Assembly: GCF_001657475.1 (NCBI RefSeq)
Contig: NZ_LXEY01000010.1
Location: 1-64,000, forward strand
DNA: 64,000 nt
From: Enteractinococcus helveticum
Lineage (GTDB): Bacteria; Actinomycetota; Actinomycetes; Actinomycetales; Micrococcaceae
Direction of reading: 5' to 3'
The translations under genes were made by a program, and so were the position numbers. Shown in pieces: positions 56,079 to 64,000 of the stretch. The notes beneath the pieces are model-generated. The model was not told the DNA's origin, did not search any database, and was given only the letters and a program-made list of their open reading frames with translations. The first letter of the stretch is position 1; every line of letters starts with the position of its first letter.

Positions 56079-56243
56079 TTAAGAACTGTGGCCTACTGGT
56101 TGGTCTAGATCTAGCGTCCAAGCGTAGTCGGCGTCAGCGTGAATTATCGTGCCGGTGTCGTAGCCGGATGATTGATCAGATGCTAGCCACAAGTTGGCGT
56201 GGGCGATTTCTTCGGTCCTGTCGAAACGCTCCAGCAAGCTTTA
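56079..56243 (-). pseudogene. relic of a short-chain dehydrogenase C-terminus
   Basis: The minus strand reads ERFDRTEEIAHANLWLASDQ, then GTIIHADADYAW and a stop at 56079-56081. This is the conserved C-terminal region RF-xPEEIA-A-LWLASD-SSFVTGT---DGG of SDR enzymes. A stop lies immediately upstream, so about 50 codons of a roughly 250-codon gene remain. Confidence 0.7.
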
Positions 56244-56254
56244 CGGTTTCAAAT

Positions 56255-57415
56255 TCACGGACTAAAAGTACATAAATTCCTATGAGTCGCCACGTCAAGT
56301 GCAGTCCACGCCAGCGCAATGGCCCCATCCAAAAGTGCTTTTTCAGCTGTAGGACCGATCGTGTGATCGGCAAACTCTTGCTGGTGGTTTAGTACAGGGA
56401 AACTGTCTAACCCGATGTAAGGATGAATTGAAGGCACGATGTGAGACACATTCCCCATATCTGTAGAAGCTGCTGCCATCTCGGCTCCAGGACTATCGGG
56501 TTGGAACACCCTCCCGAGTGATTCAGCATTTCGCGAGTAGAATTCCAGCGCCTGCTCATCATGGTGAAATTCTGCGTACGGTTTGCTTTCTAGTTCCCAG
56601 TCAAAACTGCAACCGGTAGCTAATGCCGCAGCTTCAAAACATGCAAGAACCCGCTTTTCGATTTCATGTAGTTCTTCGAGTGTCTGTGCTCGTACATACC
56701 ATCGGCCGCGCGCAAATGCTGGTATTGAATTAGGTGCAGTCCCAGCGTCTAAAACGACGCCATGAACCCGAGACGTGGTGGGTAGATGCTGGCGAAGTAA
56801 TCCAATCGCAACTTGGGCGATTGTGAAAGCGTCAGCAGCATTAATGCCCTCTGTAGGAAAAGACGCTGCGTGCGCTGCCTTTCCTGTGAATTGAACCGCC
56901 CAATGAGCAACGGCAAGGGGTGAGGCACGAGCAACGTCAACAGGTCCAGGGTGTACCATCATGGCAAGATCCAACCCGTCGAATGCACCTCTTTCGAGTA
57001 AATCTATTTTTCCACCACCGCCTTCTTCTGCAGGTGTACCAAAAACCTCGACTCCTATATTCAACTCTTCTGCCACCTGGGCGAGTCCGATCGCAGCCCC
57101 AACAGAAGACGCGGCGATTAAATTGTGACCGCAAGCGTGCCCCAATCCAGGCAGCGCGTCGTACTCAGCCATGAGTCCTATTCGCATGCTCGGCGCTTTT
57201 GCGCCAGCCTTGGCATGGAACGCAGTTTCCAGACCCAAATATGGCCTAACGACGCTAAATCCGGCATGCTTGAGGACATCAGACACTCGTTCCGATGAGC
57301 GATATTCTGCCCACCCGAGCTCCGGATCGGCATGAAGTTCTCTCGATAACTCCACCAGTGCATGTCGTTGGGCCATTACTGCCTGCTGAGCACGACGCTT
57401 CAAGGTATTAGTCAC
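56255..57415 (-). CDS. M20D-family amidohydrolase (cluster B)
   Basis: The product is 386 residues, a paralogue of the cluster A enzyme (20677-21834). The metal motif LGHACGHN, GTPAEEGGGGK with the catalytic Glu and MMVHPGPVDVA are all conserved, as are PYLGLETAF and QVAIGLLRQHLP. The stop codon of DUF1028 is 3 bp upstream of the start. It probably cleaves an amide bond of an acyclic intermediate made by the HpaB-type oxygenase and downstream rearrangement. Confidence 0.92.
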   Translation of the reverse strand: MTNTLKRRAQQAVMAQRHALVELSRELHADPELGWAEYRSSERVSDVLKHAGFSVVRPYLGLETAFHAKAGAKAPSMRIGLMAEYDALPGLGHACGHNLIAASSVGAAIGLAQVAEELNIGVEVFGTPAEEGGGGKIDLLERGAFDGLDLAMMVHPGPVDVARASPLAVAHWAVQFTGKAAHAASFPTEGINAADAFTIAQVAIGLLRQHLPTTSRVHGVVLDAGTAPNSIPAFARGRWYVRAQTLEELHEIEKRVLACFEAAALATGCSFDWELESKPYAEFHHDEQALEFYSRNAESLGRVFQPDSPGAEMAAASTDMGNVSHIVPSIHPYIGLDSFPVLNHQQEFADHTIGPTAEKALLDGAIALAWTALDVATHRNLCTFSP

Positions 57416-57418
57416 AGA

Positions 57419-58090
57419 TCATTCATCTCCCGGGACCCCGTAAGATGGTGCCGCTTCAGGGTTGATACCTCGAGTAATGTAATCATCTCGTTGAGGTAGC
57501 CAGACAGTGAGAATCCTCCCTAGTTCATCAATTGGGCAGGGGGCTTCATCAACACGAAGATCGGTGACTCGCCAGCCGACATTATGGACCACAGCCAGCC
57601 CTGCGGATCGGACTTCACCTTCCTCGCCACCTGCTTGTTCTCCGGCTGATAGCCCCGCGAGAAGCTTTTCTTCTAGCTCGCCTTCTGTAGCATTGAATGC
57701 CTCAACCATCTTGTCAGGCACGACTTCTGAGGACAGCAAGTTCCCTGCAGCAACTACTTGATCTCCCACCACAACTTTATGAGCACCAAGGGTCCCTTTA
57801 CCACTGTGGTGTGCTGTTGCTCCCTCAGAGTCCACTACGCTCAGCTGGCGAAAGTCTTTTGTTGGATAATCTGCCAGAACTGTTTCAAGCGCTTGACTCG
57901 CGTTCGCTCCCTGTTCAAGAAGGTCCAGTATGGCTGAGCCTAAACGTGGATCGGTGACATTTTGTGAAGCCACTGCGCCAACTTCAGAACGCAGGTGTAT
58001 GCATCGTGCGCCCACGGATGGTGACGACGATGTCACTGCCATTCCGAGTGCACCTGTAACTGGATCGCGACCTACAATCGAAAAAGTCAT
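57419..58090 (-). CDS. DUF1028 protein (Ntn-hydrolase superfamily), cluster B
   Basis: The product is 223 residues, the same length as the cluster A paralogue. It starts MTFSIVGRDPVTGALGMAV and contains ARCIHLRSEVGAVASQNVTD and GLAVVHNVGWRVTDLRVDEA. ATG 58090 is chosen from family N-terminus; the frame is open 28 codons upstream. It lies 7 bp after the RidA gene and 3 bp before the M20D gene. Its constant company with RidA and M20D in two otherwise different clusters suggests a catalytic role on the same intermediate. Confidence 0.9.
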   Translation of the reverse strand: MTFSIVGRDPVTGALGMAVTSSSPSVGARCIHLRSEVGAVASQNVTDPRLGSAILDLLEQGANASQALETVLADYPTKDFRQLSVVDSEGATAHHSGKGTLGAHKVVVGDQVVAAGNLLSSEVVPDKMVEAFNATEGELEEKLLAGLSAGEQAGGEEGEVRSAGLAVVHNVGWRVTDLRVDEAPCPIDELGRILTVWLPQRDDYITRGINPEAAPSYGVPGDE

Positions 58091-58097
58091 GGATAGC

Positions 58098-58514
58098 TCA
58101 TTCCTTCTCTGAAATAACTGCGGTCGCATCAATCTCAACGACCCACTCTGGACGAGCAAAACCTGAAACCACAATGCCTGTCGAACAAGGATGTACGCCT
58201 TTTAGCCAGCTTCCCATCACGCGATAGACAGGTTCTCGATAGCGAATGTCAGTCATATACACCACCGTTTTCACGATGTCTTCCAAACTGCTACCAGCCT
58301 CTTCCAGCAATTCCTTAATGTTTGCCATCGCTTGATTGGTCTGAGCAACTACATCACCAACACCTACCACTTCGTTGGTTTCCAGGTTCTGCCCGATCTG
58401 ACCACGCATATAGACCACCCCATTGGCGACGACTGCTTGGGCCAGATCGTTATCCAAGTTCTGCTCTGGATAAGTATCTTTCGTATTGAACGGCCTGATC
58501 CGCGTATGTTTCAT
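58098..58514 (-). CDS. RidA/YjgF-family protein (cluster B)
   Basis: The product is 138 residues. Core segments are VVYMRGQIGQNLET, KELLEEAGSSLEDIVKTVVY and MTDIRYREPVYRVMGSW. The catalytic-Arg segment reads HPCSTG instead of YPARS, as in the cluster A copy (YPVSTG). ATG 58514 has AAAGGA upstream; the open frame to 58694 overlaps the HpaB gene and is rejected as the start. It lies between the oxygenase and DUF1028. Confidence 0.9.
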   Translation of the reverse strand: MKHTRIRPFNTKDTYPEQNLDNDLAQAVVANGVVYMRGQIGQNLETNEVVGVGDVVAQTNQAMANIKELLEEAGSSLEDIVKTVVYMTDIRYREPVYRVMGSWLKGVHPCSTGIVVSGFARPEWVVEIDATAVISEKE

Positions 58515-58542
58515 TGTGTAACTAGTCCTTTCTCGTAACGGT

Positions 58543-60135
58543 TTACGGTTGGCTAACTTGCTGGGCGAGCTCCGAAGCTTGGTGCAGTGGATCGTCAAAA
58601 CTTGCACGACGCTCAGCTTCTTTCGCGATCCCAGGACGCATCGCAAAGTCACCGGCTTCCTCGATGAAATCGGCTTTTTTCGCATAGTCGACATCTAGGT
58701 TTGTGCCCAAATTCGCCGCTTGATGAACGAGATCCGCGACCGCACCGAAGTCATAGTTGTTGTACATGGCCAGCTGGTGCGAGAATGGCGGCGACTGAGC
58801 AAAAAGCTGGAAAGTCAGCCGATGGCCGGCATAGTGAGAATTCAATAAGTCACGCGCAAACGTCAGCATTTTGCGTCGCTCGTGGCCGTCATCATCTCCG
58901 ACTGTAAAATATTTATTTAGCGTATCTGCAATTTCCGGGTTCTCGAAGCTCGAAGCGCTGGGGACTAAGCTGATCTGACATCCACTTAGATCTCTGACCA
59001 AGTGCATCATTTCTGGCAACTGCTCAGCTGCTTGCATGCGAGCGCCATACATAATCTGTGGGTTAGGCATGAGCATGCCTTCGGGACTACGACTTGAAGT
59101 TTCGATAGCTGCGATTAAGTGTGCATTGATCATTTCTCTGTATGCAGCAAGTCGAGCGATTTTTTCGCGCACTCCTTGGTGCATCTTCACGCCAGTTTGC
59201 TGAATACTGAGATATGCCGCGCCAAGTAGGTACTCGGAATAACGCAAGTGGCGCTGTAGGAATGGAAAGATGCTGTAGCGATGGAGAGTTGAACGTATGA
59301 ATGCGGCAGCCTCAGTGTGCCGGTAAAATAGCACGTCTTCCCACGGAATCTCTACGTCGTCGAAGATCAACATTGTGTCGATCTCATCGAAACGGTTTGT
59401 GAGTGGATAGTCCTCAGCAGGATGCGTACCTGCGAAACCACTCCGGCATATATGCTTCATCCCGGGGGCACCCATTGGTGCAATGAACCCAACCGCATAT
59501 TCCGACTCAGGTGCGTTCCCCCAATCCGCGATTGTAGGTTTCACAAACGCTTGGTTCGCATAAGCCGCTGCCGTTTCGAATTTCGCGCCGCGAACAATGA
59601 TGCCGTTGTCAGTTTCACGTACTACCCGCAATAGGACGTCCGGGTCTTGGTCTTGCGGCCAACGCGATCTGTCACCTTTTGCATCCGTATTGGCTGAAAC
59701 ATGGAACGGATCTTCTAAGGTAGCCCGACGTACGTGTCTAGTTATATTTTCAGAGAACTGCGGATCAATTTTATTGAGAACTTCTTGACCGTCAAGCAAC
59801 GACCACATTTCCCCCACAGTTTCGTCACCTACTCGAGTAACGACACCACCCACGTCACTGAGTACTGTTTCAACAGCGACTTTCTTGTCATACCAGTCTG
59901 ATTTTTCCATAGGTGGCTTGGCCCCTACGGAGCATTGTTGACCAGTTTCAGCATCGGTATAGGTCATGATGTTTCTAGTATCCGGATCATGACCCATGTC
60001 ATAGATTCGCGCCCGGATATCAACTATCGGTTTGAAAGCAGGGTGGGTAGCCACATCCTCGACACGTTCGCCATCAATCCAAACTTGTCTACCATCTCGG
60101 ATGGAGTCGATGTATTCTTGACCTGTACGTAACAT
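58543..60135 (-). CDS. HpaB-family (4-hydroxyphenylacetate 3-hydroxylase-type) flavin monooxygenase
   Basis: The product is 530 residues. The N-terminus LRTGQEYIDSIRDGRQVWID, the LLRVVRETDNGIIVRGAKFE segment and the FDDVEIPWEDVLFYRH motif are typical of group D two-component flavin monooxygenases. They use FADH2 made by a separate reductase; no HpaC-like reductase gene is in the window. Family members hydroxylate phenols and also N-heterocycles such as pyrrole-2-carboxylate. It heads the RidA-DUF1028-M20D operon, replacing the FMO-like oxygenase of cluster A. Confidence 0.92.
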   Translation of the reverse strand: MLRTGQEYIDSIRDGRQVWIDGERVEDVATHPAFKPIVDIRARIYDMGHDPDTRNIMTYTDAETGQQCSVGAKPPMEKSDWYDKKVAVETVLSDVGGVVTRVGDETVGEMWSLLDGQEVLNKIDPQFSENITRHVRRATLEDPFHVSANTDAKGDRSRWPQDQDPDVLLRVVRETDNGIIVRGAKFETAAAYANQAFVKPTIADWGNAPESEYAVGFIAPMGAPGMKHICRSGFAGTHPAEDYPLTNRFDEIDTMLIFDDVEIPWEDVLFYRHTEAAAFIRSTLHRYSIFPFLQRHLRYSEYLLGAAYLSIQQTGVKMHQGVREKIARLAAYREMINAHLIAAIETSSRSPEGMLMPNPQIMYGARMQAAEQLPEMMHLVRDLSGCQISLVPSASSFENPEIADTLNKYFTVGDDDGHERRKMLTFARDLLNSHYAGHRLTFQLFAQSPPFSHQLAMYNNYDFGAVADLVHQAANLGTNLDVDYAKKADFIEEAGDFAMRPGIAKEAERRASFDDPLHQASELAQQVSQP

Positions 60136-60210
60136 TTTTTTGCTCCGTTCTGTTGCGTGCCCGGATAGGACACCGCTAATCGTTGAAGTGTGCGTGAACT
60201 AATTCGGGCC

Positions 60211-61791
60211 TTAGGGCGCCGGAGAAGATACTTCTGTCTGACTCTGTTTCTCGTGCTCATTCACCCGGTGCACCGTCACCGGACGAGACAACTCCGGTTG
60301 TGCCGCTATTTCTGTTGATGCTTTGGGCCGCACGAAACGTTCCGTGTGTTCACGAGCCATGGGTTTTGTAAAGAGTGAAATCATTACCAGGCAGATCGTG
60401 TTGACTGCGACGCCCCACAAACCTGGTTCTATATCGAATGGTGTTGGTTGAACGAATGTGAAATAGATTGTGACACCGAGACCCGCCAACATGCCTGACA
60501 TAACACCCGCAAAGGTTGCCCTTCGCCAGAAAAGTGTGGCGAACGTGATCGGCAGAAATTGAATCACAATGCCGTACGCGATTAAGAAGAGCTGGACAAT
60601 CGTTTGGACGTTTAGGACCGCCAGAATGAAAGCGAGCGCTGAGATGATTACTACGCACCATTTAGTGATGGACACAGCAACAGAATCTTTGAGCGCCTCT
60701 TTCTTGACGTGCGATATGAAATCTCGAACAACGATACTTGCCGCTGTGTGGGCCAGGTTTGCTCCCGTAGACATCGCCGCTGCCACAGCGCCTGCCAACA
60801 TGAGTCCGATGACAATTGGTGGCAAGTCGAGCAGGTTCACGATTAGATGTGACATCACCGCATCAGGCCGTTCAATGTCTCCTTCTTGCACCGTGGTAAT
60901 GGCAGCAAACCCTGCGAGCAAAATCGGCACGACTAGCAACGCATACAGTGGATAAAGAACAACGGTTCTTTTAATGTGGCGATTACTCTCAGCAGAATAT
61001 GATTTATTGAATACATGGGGCCACATGACGAAACCGAGAACGCTCAAGACAATTGCTGAAGAAAACGCAGCCCAAGTCCAGCCGTCACCGCCACCCGGCA
61101 TGATCAAATATTCCGGTGAGACCTCGCGGATATCGCTGAACATATTATCGACGGTACCGAAGAGTTGAAACACCGCCGCGATCCCAATAGCCCAGGCTAC
61201 AACGAGCATTAGGATCCCTTGCAGAAGATTCGTCCAGCCAATCCCCTTAAGGCCGCTCACAAAGACATAAATAGTACAGATGGCGAAAGCAACGAGGGAG
61301 CCCAGCCAAAATGGCACCTGCCCGTCGGTAGCAAACGTAAATAAGAGACCAGCACCAGTAATCTGGATTGTCAGATATGGGATGAGGGCGACAACGCTCA
61401 TAATCGACATTACAACCGGTACCGATTTACTTGAAAATCGGTCTGCAAATAGATCTGCTTGTGACAGGTAGCCATACCGTCGCCCTAATGTGGCCACTCT
61501 TGGCCCGATAACCCACCAGAGAATAAGAGCCAGTGACAAGTAGGCCAGGATATATAAGGCCGGTGCGCCAGTGGTAAACGCTTGACCGGGAGCACCGAGG
61601 AATGTGAAAGCAGAAAAAATCTCTGCACCGAGGATGAAAAACAAGACGACAATGCCTACGCTTCGACCGCCGGTTATATAACCTTCAAGGGTAGATTTTT
61701 GGCCCCGCCGAGCAGCAATACCAACAATCAACACAATTAGAAGATAAATACCCGTGACCGATGAAATGATAATCCAGTCACTCAAAGTCAC
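60211..61791 (-). CDS. sodium:solute symporter (SSS family)
   Basis: The product is 526 residues with 13 predicted helices. It begins WIIISSVTGIYLLIVLIVGI and contains GARRGQKSTLEG-like loop, GAPGQAFTTGAPALYI and the SSS segment ANLAHTAASIVVRDFI. PanF/acetate-type transporters often have a small partner, encoded here just upstream. It would import the organic substrate of cluster B with Na+. The start overlaps the small gene by 14 bp. Confidence 0.92.
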   Translation of the reverse strand: MTLSDWIIISSVTGIYLLIVLIVGIAARRGQKSTLEGYITGGRSVGIVVLFFILGAEIFSAFTFLGAPGQAFTTGAPALYILAYLSLALILWWVIGPRVATLGRRYGYLSQADLFADRFSSKSVPVVMSIMSVVALIPYLTIQITGAGLLFTFATDGQVPFWLGSLVAFAICTIYVFVSGLKGIGWTNLLQGILMLVVAWAIGIAAVFQLFGTVDNMFSDIREVSPEYLIMPGGGDGWTWAAFSSAIVLSVLGFVMWPHVFNKSYSAESNRHIKRTVVLYPLYALLVVPILLAGFAAITTVQEGDIERPDAVMSHLIVNLLDLPPIVIGLMLAGAVAAAMSTGANLAHTAASIVVRDFISHVKKEALKDSVAVSITKWCVVIISALAFILAVLNVQTIVQLFLIAYGIVIQFLPITFATLFWRRATFAGVMSGMLAGLGVTIYFTFVQPTPFDIEPGLWGVAVNTICLVMISLFTKPMAREHTERFVRPKASTEIAAQPELSRPVTVHRVNEHEKQSQTEVSSPAP

Positions 61792-62005
61792 TCACTCCTC
61801 GATTTAAACGTTCATCCCAGAAATACATGACGACGCAGCCTAGAAAAATGAGAACGACCCACAACATAAACCACGCAAAGAACAGTGGGAATCCGCCGAT
61901 GGTAGGTTCTACAGAATTTGCAAATCCTGCTGCCGGCCAAATAAATGCCAACATGCAGATCGTGAAATAAGTGACCCAAACAACACCAAAAACACGACGT
62001 TCCAT
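61778..62005 (-). CDS. YhdT/DUF997-like small subunit of the SSS symporter
   Basis: The product is 75 residues with two membrane helices (about 8-30 and 43-65). It has GFPLFFAWFMLWVVLIFLGC, a feature of the small proteins encoded next to PanF-like symporters. AAAGGAGG lies upstream of ATG 62005. The 14-bp overlap with the symporter gene supports joint production. Confidence 0.8.
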   Translation of the reverse strand: MERRVFGVVWVTYFTICMLAFIWPAAGFANSVEPTIGGFPLFFAWFMLWVVLIFLGCVVMYFWDERLNRGVSDFE

Positions 62006-62219
62006 AGCGGGCCTCCTTTCAAGGAATCTCTTGCTGGTGGAAGCCGCATATTATGTTTACGGCCTCGCCTGCGTAGCTCCGAACACCCGGCACCTTATGT
62101 GCCGCACATCACATTGAGCTGGTCGAGTTCTACGTTATGAAAACCTGAGCCCTTTGTAAAAGCGATAAATTAGTGTTCATCCATCGATTTTTCCGATGGC
62201 TCGATGTATCCTCACTGCC

Positions 62220-63131
62220 ATGAACGATGTAACTTTTCGACAGCTGGAACATTTCCTCAGCGTGGCTCAAGCCGGCAATATAACCGCTGGTGCAGCACAA
62301 TCTCATGTCTCACAGTCTGCAATGTCTACGTCACTAAACGGACTAGAGAAAGCGCTGGGAACAGCAGTTTTTCAGCGCTCACACCGAGGCGTGAACCTCA
62401 CTCCAGCAGGGCACGCACTACTAAGAAAAGCACGGCAGCTTGTTGACGATGTTCGTGAGCTTCAGAGCACAGCGCACGAATTAGATAAAGAGCTACACGG
62501 CCCGCTGGTTGTGGGGTGCTACAGCACGCTGGCCCCGTCGCTAATGCCGCCGATCATCACGTCTTTTCTGGCAACCTATCCTAAGATCGACCTGCGCTTT
62601 ATTGAAGGCTCGGATGACGAGTTAGTTGAAGCCCTTCATCAAGGCCATTGCGAATTTGTATTAACATATGACTACCGCTTAGACCGGTTCTTCCCTCATC
62701 GAGCTCTTCATCGGGAGGATCTATCTGCCGCCGCGCCGTATGCGGTCGTACCTACAGGTCATCCTTTAGCAAGAAGTAAAACAATCGATTTAGCTGACCT
62801 TGCAACTGAGCCTCTCATATTATTGGATCTTGCTCCCGCCCCTGAATATTTTCTACAAATTTTCGATAGTTTCGGCCTATCCCCGCAAATAAGATTTCGG
62901 ACAAAGAGCCATCAACTGATTTTCGGTCTTGTTGCCCGAGGGATGGGGATCTCTATCCTGACTCAGGTCCTGACCCCGAGCGGAACGGCGCCATTTCGCG
63001 ATGTCGCCGTTAAACCGCTTTCGAACAATCTAGAGCCGTTACCAATTGTGGCGCTATCAGCTGCCGGAGTTCGACGAACACAGAGAGCAGAAGCATTCAT
63101 TACTCACGTCAAGGATCAGATGGGCTCATAG
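62220..63131 (+). CDS. LysR-family regulator (cluster B)
   Basis: The product is 303 residues. The HTH is VTFRQLEHFLSVAQAGNITA, then SHVSQSAMSTSLNGLEKALG; the effector domain starts near GPLVVGCYSTLAPSLMPP. ATG 62220 is used by family length; ATG 62196 is in frame, and neither has a clear RBS. It is divergent from the symporter-HpaB-RidA-DUF1028-M20D operon, with a 190-bp regulatory region between. The effector domain parallels that of the cluster A LysR. Confidence 0.9.
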   Translation: MNDVTFRQLEHFLSVAQAGNITAGAAQSHVSQSAMSTSLNGLEKALGTAVFQRSHRGVNLTPAGHALLRKARQLVDDVRELQSTAHELDKELHGPLVVGCYSTLAPSLMPPIITSFLATYPKIDLRFIEGSDDELVEALHQGHCEFVLTYDYRLDRFFPHRALHREDLSAAAPYAVVPTGHPLARSKTIDLADLATEPLILLDLAPAPEYFLQIFDSFGLSPQIRFRTKSHQLIFGLVARGMGISILTQVLTPSGTAPFRDVAVKPLSNNLEPLPIVALSAAGVRRTQRAEAFITHVKDQMGS

Positions 63132-63253
63132 GGACCGTAAATGAGAATACTGGTCGATAAAAATGTTCTTTAAAGTCTACAGCGCGACCGTTGGATTCGG
63201 ATGTTGACGGTCCGTGATGTGCATCGTGCTGACATCAGCAGAATGCAGTTGCG

Positions 63254-64000
63254 CTACCGCTGTTCGGTCCCAGCGTGCCGGGCGCGTTCTCGAGTGGCCC
63301 AACCGGTGATGGCGTCATGAATTTCGTCGTCGAAGTCCAATTGGTCGAAGTCATTTTCCACCAGTACCACCGAAACCGGACCCCATGGACAATCCATCGC
63401 CGTCCAGATGATTCCCGGTTGGTTAAACGCCGGACGACGCTGACATAAGCCAGATGGAATCAGCGTCGCGTTGCCGGGTTCGCGGCAGAGGTACGCCATA
63501 ATACCGACGTGATCGACGACCCGGGTGGCCTGTGGCATGAGGTCTTCAAGGAGCGGTCCGGTGACCCCGGAGTGATCGGTAAAGATGGGGTCATCCATGA
63601 GGATGAACGTTCTGGTGGCGAAGTATTCTTTCAGGTCCGCAACCGTGGGGTTGGGAACTGTCTGATCCGCCGTCGGATACACGAGGGCTAACGGTTCAGA
63701 CCACAGCGGGGTTTCGCGGTTCGACCACGCTTTTGGGATGCCATCCGTATAGGTTATGCCGCGGGTGCAGATACCGTGAGCCACCATAGAGTGCAGCTGT
63801 GCCGAGCTGGTCGTGCGCACGTGCGTATCGGGGACTTCTTCTAATGCCGACATCAACGCGTAGATCCCCTCGCCCACTAACCATTCGTCGACGGCGATCG
63901 TTTCTTGTGTGGCATGTGCATCCATGATGCTGCTGATCCCGCTGTGGGCGATGGCCTCCTGGGGCATCTGCTTGGCGGTTTGCAGACGAAAGAAGTAATC
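63254..64000 (-). CDS. LysR-type regulator, 5' end beyond the window
   Basis: The frame is open to the window edge: DYFFRLQTAKQ precedes the internal Met at 63967. The 248 visible residues look like the effector-binding domain of a LysR regulator: TIAVDEWLVGEGIYALMSAL as the first strand-helix, PLWSEPLALVYPTAD, DLKEYFATRTFILMDDPIF and a C-terminal helix. The HTH would be in the missing about 50-60 N-terminal residues. The assignment is moderately sure. It converges on the cluster B LysR gene. Confidence 0.6.
   Translation of the reverse strand, partial: DYFFRLQTAKQMPQEAIAHSGISSIMDAHATQETIAVDEWLVGEGIYALMSALEEVPDTHVRTTSSAQLHSMVAHGICTRGITYTDGIPKAWSNRETPLWSEPLALVYPTADQTVPNPTVADLKEYFATRTFILMDDPIFTDHSGVTGPLLEDLMPQATRVVDHVGIMAYLCREPGNATLIPSGLCQRRPAFNQPGIIWTAMDCPWGPVSVVLVENDFDQLDFDDEIHDAITGWATRERARHAGTEQR

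Overview
The window looks like a chromosomal accessory region of a soil- or gut-type actinobacterium, probably close to the Micrococcaceae. That placement is inference from family content (PucR- and AraC-controlled catabolic operons, pyruvate-water dikinase with its DUF299 regulator, IS1634- and IS3-type transposases, a recombinase-in-trio element, a SAM riboswitch on a met operon) and from a moderately high GC content with many GTG/TTG starts. No rRNA, tRNA, CRISPR array or replication origin was seen.

Layout. 0-7 kb: an IS3 fragment, a small membrane protein, then a likely alcohol/ketone oxidation locus: 3-hydroxyacyl-CoA dehydrogenase, a Baeyer-Villiger monooxygenase fused to an alpha/beta hydrolase, a divergent AraC regulator and a GMC oxidoreductase. 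7-13 kb: a Nudix-metalloprotease fusion, ppsA-ppsR, a DUF368 membrane protein and a YjbR protein. 13-19 kb: an MHS-type transporter, a PucR regulator and two amidohydrolases (YtcJ type and N-carbamoyl-amino-acid/allantoate type). 19-30.5 kb: catabolic cluster A (aldehyde dehydrogenase, M20D amidohydrolase, DUF1028, RidA, flavin monooxygenase on the minus strand; LysR, NCS1 permease, flavin amine oxidase, ABM-like protein and aspartase-like lyase on the plus strand). 30.8-36.8 kb: a mobile-element graveyard (IS1634 relic, two different IS3 3' halves flanking a RIT element, an IstB relic). 37-47 kb: a POT transporter, another YtcJ amidohydrolase, a decayed and an intact aldo/keto reductase, an unrecognised three-gene operon and a PgdA/imidase-like deacetylase. 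47-51 kb: a MobA/phenol-hydroxylase-type monooxygenase with a divergent AraC regulator. 51-56 kb: metNIQQ plus an FMN-dependent monooxygenase behind a SAM riboswitch. 56-63 kb: catabolic cluster B (M20D, DUF1028, RidA, HpaB-type monooxygenase, SSS symporter with a YhdT-like subunit, divergent LysR). The window ends inside another LysR gene.

The most interesting point is that clusters A and B share one module (LysR - flavin monooxygenase - RidA-like - DUF1028 - M20D amidohydrolase) but carry non-homologous oxygenases (FMO-like versus HpaB-like) and non-homologous importers (NCS1 versus SSS). This looks like an interchangeable 'oxygenate, rearrange, hydrolyse the amide' pathway for N-containing, probably heterocyclic, substrates. 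The reaction order and the substrates are inference. The second notable structure is the RIT element, whose two ends each abut the same conserved Asp-Arg-Gly-Ser-Gln-Phe codons of two different IS3 transposase genes, both pointing outwards.
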